A stretch of DNA of 64,000 nt from Neckera pumila. Its lineage: Eukaryota > Streptophyta > Bryopsida > Hypnales > Neckeraceae. Under the pieces are notes generated by a model, which made no database searches, had not been told where the DNA came from, and was given only the letters and a program-made list of their open reading frames with translations. Below are positions 10,801 through 23,784 of the stretch, piece after piece (the stretch's first letter is position 1; every line of letters starts with the position of its first letter). A program made the position numbers and the translations under genes. The stretch covers positions 8,556,001-8,620,000 of the forward strand of contig OZ018415.1 of the NCBI GenBank assembly GCA_963969595.1. The letters are read 5' to 3'.

Positions 10801-13662
10801 ATATAATCGGTCCAGTCTAATGGCTGTGACTGATACTTGAGTCTTGAAGTACCTCTTTCATCACTTCGAGCCAGAATTCTCCCATGCCTTGCTCAGTTTT
10901 TATCCCAGCCATGATTTCAGCAAGCTGTGCAACAAAGCTCTCAGGCGGGGCTCCATGAACCTCTTCAGGCAGTTTTGGCCCAGAGACAATTGTTAAATTC
11001 TTGTCTTCCCGATCTTCGTGCTGAGTATCTGCAGCACGCAAGCTTAAGTCGGAACCAATTTTATAACTAAGGAACCCAAGAATTAGAGACTAGTTGTAGA
11101 GAAGGTAGACACACGTCCTTCAATGTCCTTTTGTCTTCACTTACTATTGACAAGCCCAAAAACTACTCATGAATACGATGCGACATACCTGCATCAAAAA
11201 GTGACCATAACAAGGTCTGGTAATCTCCAAGACTGGATCTCTTTGAGAATCTTAATTTGTTTTCTTTGTCACGACCGCCGCTTAAACGTTTCATAGCAGC
11301 AAAGCTCGACGCTATCCCAGACCACTCGCCACTATTAGATAGAACATCCCTATCTAGAAGACGTCCTCCTTGAGTTGCTAATTCTTGCATACTCTTTACT
11401 GATCTGCCAATCCTGCGACGTCAAATCCAACAACATCATGACTGAGTCGAAAAGAAAAGAAAAGAAAAGAGATTCGATAAAAGACGCGCTCAATTATAAG
11501 ACAATTAAACAAGAAATAGTTCTGAACTCTGAAATGCAGCTCACAAGTTTCAGATGCCTAATAATTACCAGAAACAAAGGAAATAGGATTCACACAGTTT
11601 ATGAAAACAATTATTGAAATAGAAATCGCGAATCTGAGTACACAAACCGAAAATCATATTTCAATGCCTGCATAGAAATGACAATGATCAGTGATTACTT
11701 GCCCCAGCATTTATACAGATGTGGGTCTAAATACTAACGGAAAATGACTGATTAACTTACTCGATGGCTGCTGCAAGGCGGCGAACAATCATTGACGGGG
11801 GAACAGTGATGACAGAGAATGCTTCCTTGTAGGCCGCCTCCTCTAAGGGATCCTTCCTGAGACTCTGAAGGACAAAATAAAGATGAAAGTCATTATAACC
11901 ACTGTTTCGCTTTGTATTCAAAAGACATGATACCGGGAGTATCCATAAACTAAATTACTAAATTAGATCTGTACATGAGGTCAACCTTGACTGAGACAAC
12001 TTCATAAAAGAGATTTTCTAATGTCACGCCGCGGGGCAAACGTACCTCGTTACCAATGCCACCAAAGTTCAATCTGCGTTCAATATTTGACCAACTCCTA
12101 CCAACAGAACTGTCAGAATCTGCATTAATAACCTCCTGTCGTATACGTTTGACAGCAATGAAGTACCGGCGCCAAAACTCAAGCTCCTTCATTTCCTTCG
12201 GCACGTATTGAAACCAGAGTTCTTTCAACACTTCATCAACCTGAAAGAGAGAACAATGAAAAGAAGCAGGTAAGTTAAAACATTTCTTACTTAAACTTTC
12301 ACTTCAATGGACAAAGTTATAAATTATCGACGATGGATTCCGACAAATACTGAGACAGACCGGGGCTAAATTAGAAGAAGACCTACCTCCAGGACATTTC
12401 CAACAGAAGTCATTGCAGTGTGCATGTCGACAGATTCATGCTCGTCACTAGGCATCTTCAGAAAATCTTCCGGCTTCTGCGAATCAGAAGAAATTCCAAT
12501 CAACACGGATCAAGCAATAAATAAACACTAAACCCTAGAATTTTTTTTTTTTTTTTTTGACACAAATGAAAAAACCTAGAATATTTCAAACCTCAGGTAA
12601 ATAGGTTGCAACAAACTTTACATTATAATAAGCTGACAAATAGAAGTTGTAGCAAATTGCCTCCATCCCAAACAAACCTAATCACAAAGAAATTGTAAAA
12701 TGACAAGAGACTGCATTTCGAGTAAGAGCTCTCGTCAGATTTAGTGCACAATGACCGTTTTCAAGACATGGTACTGATTTCACTGACCTTAGACAGGTCC
12801 ATAATGCGTTTCTTGAACTCAGCTTCGTACCGTCTCTCATTATCATTCTTGGCGCTCCAGGGGAATTCCGCATTCAACTCCGCGTCTGTGTCAGGAGCCA
12901 GAGGGTCTCACTTTTCAACCGGAGAATGTATACAAAAGTAAAGCACCTGTTCTCATCATTATGCAAATAAAGTTCGGCTTGATGTTATACGAATAATTGA
13001 CATTAAAAAGAGACGATTTAGGTATGCAAAATTATTCATGTAGAAATTAGCGAGTCGACGTGCTCACCGTGATTATGCCTCCCATTTAATCGGGCAATGT
13101 CATCCGGAGAAGTAGGCTGACCGAAGTCTGCTTTGATGTCAGCCTTAATTTCTGTGAGTACTCGCTCAGCTTTTGCAGCTACATTCTGCAACGCTGGAAA
13201 CAATCACTGGCATCACGTCAATTCATGAGCATGTAATTCCATTTTGAAAGCCTTCATAGAAATATCATGGATACATGTTGACATGATTCTCTGAGTTCCT
13301 ATAGACCAATTTTTGAATCTCAATTTGACAAGATCCAATCAGTTGCTATACCAGAAACGCTGCACAAGCTCACGCATCTTCTGAGACGTGTTCGAAGCGA
13401 CAGATAGGCGATATTATTAATCCAACCGTACAAATTATGGATTACGAACAATTTTTCAAAAAATGTGCCATATTGCTTATATGATCCAAATCACCGACAA
13501 TGAGAAGGCTAATCTACTTCCTTCACCTAAGAATCAGTATCCGATTAACCTACACAGCATCGTGGATCACGACTAGAACCTGTGTGCGAGCAAGAACGAC
13601 AAATAGTGTCCAAAAATCAACTACCTACCTGATTTTGCTTTGGATACCAGCGATAATTCCAT
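7839..13662 (-). CDS. RAB3GAP1: Rab3 GTPase-activating protein catalytic subunit homologue (16 exons, 805 aa)
   Basis: Exons, in transcript order: 13662-13629, 13193-13068, 12906-12788, 12476-12387, 12240-11986, 11864-11761, 11412-11189, 11028-10853, 10648-10277, 10133-10069, 9934-9886, 9667-9505, 9223-9139, 8771-8702, 8513-8370, 8180-7839. All have GT-AG borders and compatible phases, giving 2418 nt with one terminal stop. The Rab3GAP signature is clear: YCLLHQQLQLINCC (residues 400-413), LLSDMQAFK (530-538), AANPGCILEDFVRWYSPLDW (539-558), then LSARMQSQG and LWQELWASSRPVPALKQS. Known family role: with a non-catalytic partner it acts on Rab GTPases (Rab3 GAP and Rab18 exchange activity in animals) in membrane traffic and autophagy. 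The N-terminus (VSKAKSALQNVAAKAERV) and a BSD-like stretch (FWRRYF at 145-150) precede the catalytic part; I recall this arrangement from plant homologues but could not check it. The ATG at 13662 is chosen because exon 1 joins exon 2 in phase. Exon 12 could start 21 nt earlier in frame. Very confident of family, fairly confident of exon borders. Confidence 0.9.
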
Positions 13663-14340
13663 GAGGTATAGCTTGGGGTTTTCAGACAAGCGACAATGCT
13701 CTCGTGATTCTAATGGCACAGATTCGATCCGCAATCACTACCTTAACACTACCAACGGCATCCTACACCGGATCGACAACAACAACCTCAACGCCATATA
13801 CTGGCTATTCCACGTCATCCAATTCCTGCCAAAAACAAGCATCCACGCCACCAAAAATCCGTCGCAGAATCGAAGACCTCGGAATCGAAGAAGGAACACT
13901 ACAACGCCCGTCTACAACGACGCCGGCGCTCATTCGGATCGTTAACCTCTGCAACCAAACGACGAAGCAGAGGTTTACGCATATCGAAGTGAAATCAGAT
14001 CCGTCCGAGACGATCGAGGGCTCGATCGAAAGAGCAAGACGAGGCGGAGCGTATCCTGTGGATCGAAGAAACCAAAAGTGTTCGCAGAAAGCGGAAGGAA
14101 CGTGAAATTGGGATTGAAGGGGAGGCGAGTTGGCTATGGCGAGACGAAGGGCTTGGTGGAGCTTTGGGCCATGACGAGTGGCGAGTGGGGGAGATCGATG
14201 CAATTCATCCGATTTGTAACGAGTTTCATCTGTCTCTCCGATTGCCCTTACGATATTCATCCATTAATCCGGATGTTCGGAACACCCTTTCGCGGTTTTT
14301 ATTATGTCAAAACCGCGTCCTACGTCACCGCCACTTATAA
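13663..14340 (-). promoter_or_regulatory. Probable 5' UTR and promoter region of the Rab3GAP-type gene
   Basis: This block lies directly upstream of the Rab3GAP start codon. It is much richer in GC and CpG than the surrounding intergenic DNA, with repeated cgatcg and acgatc words. It ends where the AT-rich repeat landscape resumes. Open frames of 88-151 codons run through it on both strands, but none shows a recognisable family. I read it as leader and promoter sequence. No transcription start can be fixed from sequence alone. Confidence 0.4.
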
Positions 14341-14542
14341 TTGACTTCATTGTCCAGATAAGGAACTCTCCAATTCAGTGCAGTTCTGTTCTTTTTGCTA
14401 TTGATGGTTCTCGCCTTTCACACCGTCTGTTGGTTTGGTATTAATAACTTAGTTGTATGAATTCTGTTGAATGGCCAGATTTTTTATGGTTCCCACATCA
14501 AACATGCTTTGAAGCAAATTATGTGCTTACATTTCTATTAAG

Positions 14543-14881
14543 TAACAGGTCTAGAAATCACCCATCAGTTAAGAGTTGAAAGTGAATTTTGGGGAGGCGA
14601 AGCTTCTTGAAATAATTTTTTAGTAAATTTTCCTTGAAAGACAAGAGGAATTGGCATCTAACCCAAATCATTTCATATTTTTTTGAGTTTTCTGGAGTTA
14701 GTTATGAAATTTTGAAGTTGAAGTGGCATAGGGCTCTAAAATCGCCCACCCCCTAAAATGTACACTATTGTACATTATTGAAGGCTATGAAAAAGCAACA
14801 TGTACAAGCAGTGTACATTTGAGTAGGTGGGCAATTTTAGAGCCTATGCAATTTCAGAGTTTGTTACCTTAGTTATTAGTT
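14543..14881. mobile_element. TA-flanked MITE (AGGTAGGAGG family), diverged copy
   Basis: The body (ttttggggaggcgaagcttc, tccttgaaagacaag, atggcatagggct-like text, then two gtacatt-rich segments) matches the copies at 44251 (inverted) and 62391. The right end reads gttacctta. The left end is poorly preserved, so the border at 14543 is approximate. Confidence 0.5.
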
Positions 14882-15758
14882 GAGGAATGATGGATAAGCT
14901 AATTGAGTTTAGAGTTAATTATCACAAAAAAAAAAATTTGAAATAGGGGTGTTAGAGGAAAGGTTTAACTATATATAGTACCAAGGAAACGGAACACCAA
15001 ACTCTATTAGATCCCAATTTTGGTGCTTCAAAGATTTTTCGTCTTGTGTTTTTTCACTCTAATTCTTGGTCCCTCTTTGCACACAATTTACAATTGACTA
15101 TAGTTCGTGAGGACCATTTTATTCATGATGATGAGTGTCTTGGAGAAATTTGAGCTAAGATAGAAGGTGATTAAATGGTCGCACTTAGCAGCTGGAGCTA
15201 CAATAGAACTTTTGTAAAGTAATAGCCGTAGGACCAGGCTCAAGTTCCCATGCTCCCAAATCTCAAAATAATTCTTTGATGTATATGTCTAGAATTGGGC
15301 CTTGTACAGGACCAGACAATCATTACTCAATCACTTTATAGAGGTCATTGTCTTAGAGAAATTCTATTGTATTAGGGAGGAGAAAGGAAAATGTGATATG
15401 AATTTTAATTGCAAGACAAATTGAAATGATGAAGATGAGACTTTGTTTCATAATTTTCAAAGTTACTTAGAATTAGTTATGATTTCTTTGAAGAGGAAGC
15501 AAGTAGCTTCCTATTTATGTTCACTAGAAGAGGTGAAACATAACTTTTTGGATTCTGAAAATGGTCCTTTGCATTCATCTTAATCAACATTCTAGTATTT
15601 ATGAGGCAACATTCACTTTTAGGGTAGCTCATTTCCCTTGTCTTTTGTTAAAGAGACAACTCCTTAAACGGACACCTCTAAACCTAGTTGAAGCTCCATA
15701 TATTTTTATTTCTACCATAAATGGATTTAAATGGATTAGCTTGTGAGAAAAAGATCGT
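14882..15758. other. AT-rich intergenic DNA without recognised content
   Basis: No open frame above 61 codons shows family features, and no inverted-repeat termini were found. A TATA-like run (aactatatatag) near 14969 is not followed by a convincing gene. Confidence 0.4.
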
Positions 15759-16686
15759 TTAATCCCTAAAGGCCCAAGGCCTTTTTTCTGCAAAACACAC
15801 TCAAAACTACCATTTCTATAGCAAAGAGGAAAAAATTGAATTTGTTTTTTTTGCACATTTTACCATAGGATCTCACATCTAACTAGTATGAGAATGTGTA
15901 GAAAAATTTCAGAATTTCTGACCACACAGCTTGCAAGATATTTGCGTTTAAAGTGAAAAAAACAAGTTTTTCAACACATTTTGGGACTAGATTTTTTAAC
16001 TTTGAACATTTTTAACTATAAATTTTTGCAGTACAGAGTTTTGAGCTTTAAATCTTTATAGTGCAGAATTGAGTTGTGAGGTTAGCAAAATATAAAATAA
16101 AATTCCAAAAAACTTAATTTCCATTATTAAAAAAGTTGTTAAGTAGAAGTAGGTACGAGATAGAAGGAAATTCTAAAATATTAATATCTTTTTATGGAAT
16201 TAAAATGCACTAATCCCAATGGTGAGATTGTTTTAGCAAAAAATACTAAACAACATGGAATTCTTTTTTTTGAAAAATTGTAAAAATTGCATTCAAAAAT
16301 GGATCCTACAATTTTTTGTTTTCAAGAAAGTGCTCTAAGTGCCCCCAAAATAAGATTATCCATAACTTTCTCATAACAAATCCAAATGGAATGAATCAAG
16401 GCTTTCTAGATAGACAAAAATATAATCTATGGAGAAAAAATTCAAAAAAAAGAAATTAAATTTTTGCAAATTTTTTTTACTGCCCCCTCTCCCCTGTTTT
16501 GAGCTTATTTGGGCATAACTTTTGTTCCTGGGCACCGACTGGAGAAGAAATTGTATTCCCACAAAGCTTATCAACTTTCCTATTTTCCCGAAAAGTTTCA
16601 AAAAATCAGGGCAGAAATTCAGCCCGTAGGTACATACCCAAAATCTCATTTGTCCTCCAAAGGGACAACGGTCCTTTAGGAATTAA
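15759..16686 (+). mobile_element. TTAA-flanked piggyBac-like MITE, subfamily A
   Basis: TTAA lies at 15759-15762 and 16683-16686. The left terminus is tccctaaaggcccaaggcct and the right is acggtcctttagga. Length is 928 bp, the same as the 4524 copy. Internal blocks occur in the same order as in the other subfamily A copies. Confidence 0.8.
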
Positions 16687-18437
16687 GGATTTACTATCAC
16701 TTTTACCCATTTTTATAAGGGCTATTCCAAAAAGAAGGCCATTTAACCACCCTCTATCTAAAAACACTCAAAAGCTAAAGTTCTTATTAATATTCAATAA
16801 TTTATTGATATGATTTGGTTGATTCTTGTATTTTAATTTCCTTGGAATAGTTATCATTTGAATTGTAAATCAATCATTTGCCTTTGATTGTCATTTTAAA
16901 TGCATGCTTCCATTTGTAATTAATTGTCAAATCTCCATACACTTTGGTAACGTGATATACTTTTTTACATATACATAACATTCTTGAAAACAAAGGCTAG
17001 GAGATGATTATTTATTGTCACTATAACAAAAATTATTCATGGTATATTGGCCTACAATTCAAGATTTTTTATTAGGGAGGCTTCATTTTTAAAAAACACA
17101 AGATCTACTACCTTGAAGCTCAAAAATATTGTTCTTCATACATGTGTGTAACTAATTTTGCCTTTGGAGTAGGGACCCATAGACTTTCAATTAAGTTGAA
17201 TACAAATTTATATTGGAGAGCCTATCTACTTATGAAAGTTCATACATAAAAAATTTCACCTCCCTTGATATAACCATCAAATATTGAAATGGAACCAACT
17301 TGGATTCATGAGATAATATAATTGTATTTAGGTGATATTGGAAAAAAGTGGATTATAGAGTTGCATAACTTTTGAAAGTGAGTATTAGAAAAATTGTAGG
17401 GTAAATCATGTCCTATTGGAAATATAATTGATCAAGGACTTCTATGTAATAAATTGGAAAAATGAAAACAAAAAATAAAAAATGACCTCTATCATGAACC
17501 TAATATAAATATAGAATTTGTGTTGCAATGGTATTTTAAATGGTTCACATATATTTTGAATTTTTTTCCAATAATTATGGCATTTGAAACACTACTTGAT
17601 GTAATTATCAAAACAATATTTTATAATATTCTTAAGCTGATTTTTAAATGTACCTTCCTAAATTTTGACTTAAGTAAGTGATCAAGAAAAGTATTATGTT
17701 TATACAAATGGTTTATATTTTAACACCTTGTTTCAAAGTTTTAAAAATATTACTTCAAAAATGAATTCCTAGGAACCTATGAAAATTTATAATTGTCCTT
17801 TCAAGGACAATTGCCTTTCAGGAATTACATAACATTGTCAAACCTTTGAACATTCTTTACAATTGATCATTGTCATATTAACTTAATGGTCTTATTCTCT
17901 TTCTTTGTACATATGATGGACACTATTGTAAGAAGACAAGGAAATGTAGAGGTTACTAGAAGATGTGACAACCTTTTTTTTAATTTTTTATGCGGATCCC
18001 AATATTGTTGTTTATTGTCATATAGTACTATGGATAGAACCATTTTTATCTTTGGAGGGTAGAGTGGATGGTGCATGAGAGAGAAAAAAAAATGTCCTCT
18101 ATTGCACGCTCTTAATGATTTGTACAATTATTGTTGTATTGGGATTGTTTTTTAAATACTCAAATGTAATCTAAGAATAAGAGTTTAGTTTATTTCATTA
18201 ATTCAAGCCAATGGAAGTAGACCAACATTTAGATCTCAAAAAGCACTAGCTTAGGATTTCCCAAAGTCTTTGAAAGGTGTTGTAATTATATGAAGCTTTT
18301 TCAAAGCAACTTGTATATGAAATAGTGCAGAATCATTCAAGGGAGTTTTAATCCTTAGCTTTCAATTAGGCATAGTAGTATGAATGGTTTTAGTTTAGGA
18401 TGCCATGAAAACCTTGGTTATATTGTGAGTTGGTATA
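16687..18437. other. AT-rich intergenic DNA without recognised genes
   Basis: The stretch is low in GC and holds only short open frames without family features. A short palindrome (aattgtcctttcaaggacaa) lies at 17790-17810. No transposon termini were identified. Confidence 0.4.
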
Positions 18438-19184
18438 TTAACTCCTAAAGGACCAAACACCATTTTTTGGCAGCATAGCGATTTTGGGCAGCTCAATACG
18501 AACGGAGTTTTTATTTATTTTTCTTTCAAAATTTCACAAAACATGTGCCCAAGGAGTAGCTTTATAGTCCAATAATTTTTGTAACTTTTGACTACACGGT
18601 CAAAAAGTTATTGCGTGATATGTGGTTTTAGTTACTCAACGGGCAACTCGGGCAGCTCAAAAAACTCCTTCAAAAACTACTTTTTTGAAAAATGAAAAAG
18701 TTGTGGTTCTAAGGAAACATCTAAGAGTGGAAAAGTTTGAATCACTCCATTTTGTTTAATGAGGTGAGAGTTATTAGGAATTCCAATTTGTAGGTAGGTA
18801 TGGAGTCTCTAGATTCCAAACCTACCTACAAACTGGAATTCCTAATAATTCTCACCTCATTAAATAAAATGGAGTAATTCAAACTTTTCCACCCTTAAAT
18901 TTTTCTTTAGAACCACTTCCATTTTTTCATTTTTCAAAAAAAGGGTTTTTGAAGGATTTTTTTGAGCTGCCCGAGTTGCTTATCGAGTAACTAAAACCAC
19001 ATATCACGCAATAAATTTTTAACCATGTAGTCAAAAGTTATAAAAATTGTTGGACTATAAAGCTATTCCTTGGGCATATGTTTTGTGAAATTTTCAAAAA
19101 GATAAAAGTAAAAACTCCGTTTGTAGTGAGTTCCTTAAAATCGCTATATTGCCAAAAAACAGTATTTGGTCCTTTAGGGGTTAA
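18438..19184. mobile_element. Palindromic TTAA-flanked foldback element, subfamily B
   Basis: TTAA lies at 18438-18441 and 19181-19184; termini are ctcctaaaggaccaaacacc and its inverse at ggtcctttagggg. The two arms, about 18442-18812 and 18816-19180, are inverse copies of each other over nearly the full length. They meet near gtatggagtctctagattcc. A transcript would fold into a hairpin of about 370 bp. Confidence 0.8.
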
Positions 19185-22100
19185 TGACCAACAAGAGTTA
19201 TGTACCAGGAACTTCAAGGCATGTGAATATAGTGCCATGATGGTGCATTGAAACGCTATAAGATAATTTGGTGCCAATCTCCATGCCAACTCAGTATCAA
19301 AGTGATTGGATAAAAGAACACGAAAATGATCTTTGTTGTCAAAAATGTGACCTCTAGTATCAAATGGCACCAGAACAATCTATCACAACTTTTCTGATGT
19401 AGTTCTATTTGGCATGTTGTTTGGAGGTTGCTTTTTGAGTTAAAATTTTAAAAAAATCTCTTAATGCCTTGTAAAATATTCTCTGCAAATTAATCAAGTC
19501 CCTTTTACAATATTTCATAACAACTTCTAAGTTCAAAGCAAGCATTCATTCTTATTTACATTTATGATTGAATGATGTTATATTCCCTCTATTTCAAAAT
19601 AATACAAGGATTCATATATTTTTTCTCATTACAACAAAAAGAGATGTATTGAGTGAGTTTTTAAGTATAGTCCTAGTAGTATGATTATAAAAAGTAATGA
19701 CCTTCTAAGGGGATTTTTAGTAAAAACTTATTAGAAATGCATGTTTTGCATTGCTAATTTGTCAAATTGGTCTTTTTGCGTTTATTGATGACCATATTCA
19801 CTAGAATGGATTGTAGTGGACTATTGTAGACTTTATATTGAGGAATGCAAGCATCACTGGGCAGAAGATGTCGAAGCGCTTAGGCAAGGATAATCTGTAG
19901 TAGCGATGACCTTGGTAACAGGGCAGAAAGAATCGCTGGGCAAAATTTACCCCATCGGGGTAGCAAATAAGGCAACAGACGTAGATGGAGTGTTTAAATC
20001 CAACTTAGCAAAGCAAATGGGGTTTAGGCCTATAGCGAAGCGCCATTAGGTGCATAGCTAAAGTAACCAAGCGCATAGCGCCATGTAGGGTAAATATGAA
20101 GGAATTTAAGGATTTATTGGTCATGTTCTTTTGGTTTTACCAAAAAAAAAAAAAAGTGTTGAACATTGGGCGAGTCAACAGGATGGATGTTCTTCATTTG
20201 TTGGACAAAGAGGCATTTAACCAACCATTCTTTCAACAATGGCAACCAAGGTCATTGCTGCTACAAGTGTCCCTTTAGGCAACATGGTAACAATGTGAAC
20301 TGTCATCGTGAGGTGCTTCGTGAGCCATGAAAAAATACAAACATAAATTGCGATAGCTACACATAGAACATTTTGTGATATTAGAGGCTTTCAAAGACAA
20401 AGCATAAAAAATGTTCTATATGCTCTATGAATAAGTGTGTTTCCTCTTCAAAAAGCATATTGCCTATGATGAAAGGTGCATTAATTCTCATATTAGCATG
20501 TTACAATTCCACAACTTTTGGAATTAGCCTTAAGTTAGCACCTTCTTTGAAGACTAGTTTTCTTAAGAAACAGAGGCAGTATTAACTTTAAGCATATTTT
20601 ATTTTATATATAAATTTCACTTTTATGTTCTAAAAAAACATCTTTGTTCTATTCTACTTTTCATAATTTAACCAAAGTCATATTGGACAATGTCCAAAAC
20701 GACCCAAGGATTTTCTTAGCTGGCATTGGACTAAGCCAAAAACACTCCCATGATTCTTTGGAGGAATCTTAGGCCAAATTCAAAACAACGCAAAGACATT
20801 TTTGGATCCTCTTTAATGAAACATTATCATAAAATGCAATTTGATTAACCTCTAAAGAACCAAATTCCCCTTTGAGGACAAATGAAAGTTTTGTCAATCT
20901 TATGGCTTTGACTTTGGTATTAATTTTTATGTACTTTGAGATAAAAAAAACAAATCGGTTTTATGGAAACAAATACTTCAATTGTGCCTAAAGGCAATAA
21001 TTATGTAACTCAAACCAAAACTAATGGAGACTAGATAACCTAAGGAAAATATTGAAAATAAAAGCTTACAAATTTGGTCTAGATATGATTTATATTAATC
21101 CACAAAGAATATTATGATTCATTCCATTTAGAATAGCATTTTGAAATTTATGAAGAGTTATGTTTTGAAGGGCATCATAACATTTTCTTCAAAAGTTGAT
21201 TCACAAGAATTGTGTATGAAGTTTGAACTCTATTTTCACAATTTTCTAATATATATATTATTAAAATTAATTTCTAGAGCAATCTCGCCATCAAGATTGA
21301 CATGTTTTAATTTCATCCTAAAACTAATAACAATTTAAATGTTCATTCCATCTTGTTCCTACTTCAATATAACAATTATTAAAGAATAAAAATCATTTTT
21401 CCTTGACCTTCGATTTTGAAGCAGTAGAATTTTGAAATCAAAATATGTAGTAGATAAATGATTTTAAAGTAAAGATATCAAAGTCTTTGTAATCTAATGT
21501 GTAAGGTGGAAAGAAAATCCAATTCATATTAACTTTAAACACTAATGTCTTGTAATTTGTATGTCAAGGTTTTTGAAATTTCTTTTATATATACACATAC
21601 TAGTCTGACTAGTGCAAAATACTATAGTTAAATATGCAACAAATACAAATTTTCTTTGTTTTTTGCTTTTTAAATATATAAACAATTTTGGGATATTCTC
21701 TGGCAAATCTTCAAATATGGATCTTTAGTTCCCGAATCTTCATTCATCCCAAGGTTCAAAGCAAGTTGTAAATAAATTCCAAGGTTTTCAAAGTGGGTTT
21801 AAAGTAAGTTTCACTTTGGAAATCCTAGAGTTTATTTACAACTTGTTTTTTCAATGGTACATTAATTTGTCCTAATGTGCATGTTACAAAATGAATTTAC
21901 ATTTGAATATATATTTTGACAAAGATAGAATATTTTTGCCTATATGTAAGTTGATTTTGCAACCCGCATTTATATGACAAATCAATATTGTTATTTCTTT
22001 TTTATCACTTACCTTCTCAATTTCCTTATAGTTGGATTTCTATTGATGTCACTAACCAATCAATATATAACCTTTTTTTTTTTTTAATTGGAATTTTTCC

Positions 22101-22994
22101 ACATGAGATGGTAGGACTTGAAATAATGGTACTTTTTAATATTCCCTCTTCAACCTTGATTGGGAGCATCCCTTGAGGAGTTAAATAGGGGCTTCCTAGA
22201 TGTGCTCTTCTTTTTGTCTTACTCCCTTGATGAGGTTTTTGTTTTGTGAATTTATCCATAAAAAACATGAATGTGCATGTTTGTATGTAGTTCAATGTTT
22301 GTCATGTGTCATATGTCCTTTCAAGTCACAAATATTTTGTTACACTTTTCACAACTAAATATTTCCTACTGTCTTCTTTGTATTTGAACAAACTTTCTAT
22401 AATCTTTTTACGTTCATTTAAAAGTTAGTCCTTGAAAGACACAGTCTCCCCATGACCAAGGCAATCACTAAAATGCTCCGATTGTTGTACCAATAGGTAC
22501 ATTTTTATTTTATTTTTACACTCAACAATGAAATCACTCATCAAACACTTTTTAGTCCTCATAGTCTTTTAAAGGTTAATTTTCACTTAATGTGCCTAAA
22601 TGTAGAGCTCCTTTTTCCCCCGAGTCGGTCATCGGAGTCGGTCATCTGTAGTATTTATATATAATCACCACCGATACTGTATGTAATTCAAATTTGAACG
22701 TGACACTGTATAATTCAAATTTGAACGCGACACGTGGCAAGCATTAGTCCGTCTGTTTTCCACTTCCACCCCCCTTTTTGAAATTTGAATGTTGCCCATT
22801 ATGATGACTGGCAGGTTCAGCCCCGAAATTTGCTGGTTGGCGCTTCCTGACGTGTTTCCTGTTGATTTGCCACCGAACTCACTTCCCTGCAAACTTGACC
22901 AAACTAACAATAAAGTTGAAGTTTGGACATTCAGTTGAATTGATTGTGAGAAACTTTCAGAGTTCAGACTGAACTCTTCCAAACTTTTCTTTGA
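19185..22994. other. AT-rich intergenic DNA with a possible TTAA-element fragment
   Basis: No gene was recognised. Near 20845 the sequence ttaacctctaaagaaccaaa resembles the left terminus of the TTAA elements, followed by gaggacaaatg, but no matching right end was found. Bases 19850-20060 repeat the words gcgc and gggcaga in a less AT-rich setting and could be decayed element sequence. Confidence 0.35.
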
Positions 22995-23111
22995 GGGCCT
23001 CTTCACACTATGGCGGTATGGCCGTCCAAGTCGAGAGGTCGTTGGACTCTGCAATATGATTGGTGGAACCGACGGACTCTCGACTTGGACGGCCATAGTG
23101 TGAAGAGGCCC
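22995..23111. mobile_element. 117-bp foldback MITE with TGA target duplication
   Basis: The arms are GGGCCTCTTCACACTATGG and its inverse, continuing inward through ggccgtccaagtcgagag and its inverse. TGA is present directly on both sides (22992-22994 and 23112-23114). A three-base target duplication and a GG-G terminus fit PIF/Harbinger-type elements; the family assignment is an inference. Confidence 0.65.
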
Positions 23112-23355
23112 TGAGATTGCATTTTCAACATTGGTCCAATCTTCGGACAAGTATGACCAGCAGGATACAAAAAAATTTATTGTTTGTGTCCCAAGGACAG
23201 ACACAGATTATGGACTCTTTGCTTTTTGAATCCGAATATCCAAAATCTTATCTACAACTGCATTCACATTGCATAATGGAATTAGGGTTTGGTTGGAGGG
23301 GACAAAGCCTCACGGTCACATTGTTCCATTTAGTTTGGATAGTGTAGAGTAGTCT

Positions 23356-23356
<1 letters not shown>

Positions 23357-23445
<89 letters not shown>
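23357..23445. repeat. (TTG)n microsatellite, about 30 units
   Basis: An uninterrupted trinucleotide run of about 89 bases. A minus-strand open frame of poly-Thr runs through it and is an artefact. Confidence 0.95.
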
Positions 23446-23446
<1 letters not shown>

Positions 23447-23784
23447 GTTTTTTAATTTTTTGAGAAAGTGCCGGAATGAGGCGAGTATGATGTGATTTAG
23501 CAACTTCATTGTTGCAATGTGATGAACAATCACATTGACACTTTTTAATAATACATTTTAGTTTTGCACTTTTAGAAATAGGTTTGTCTATACATCAAGA
23601 ACAAGTTGGAGTGTTATTTTCACTTCCTAAAATTTTACTAATTCCAAACTAGATGAAAAATTAGCAAGAAATAGTACAGTTTTCATTATTTCTGTTTTCT
23701 AACCGGAGACCCACACCCCCTTTCCAATCACTCAGTTAGACATATGCTAAAACTCTTTACACTATGAGAATTAGGACATATACT

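Noticed and set aside
13704..14260. Frames of 133 and 151 codons on both strands upstream of the Rab3GAP-type gene
   Set aside because: No motifs, and the in-phase ATG at 13662 explains the gene start. They are likely leader or promoter sequence free of stops because of higher GC.
3188..16813. Similar open frames (for example at 3188-3379, 5192-5560 and 16499-16813) with a shared SLFGHNF-like peptide
   Set aside because: They lie at the same place in different copies of the TTAA element. Likeness follows from shared DNA ancestry; frames shift and stop at different points, so there is no sign of protein selection or of a transposase.
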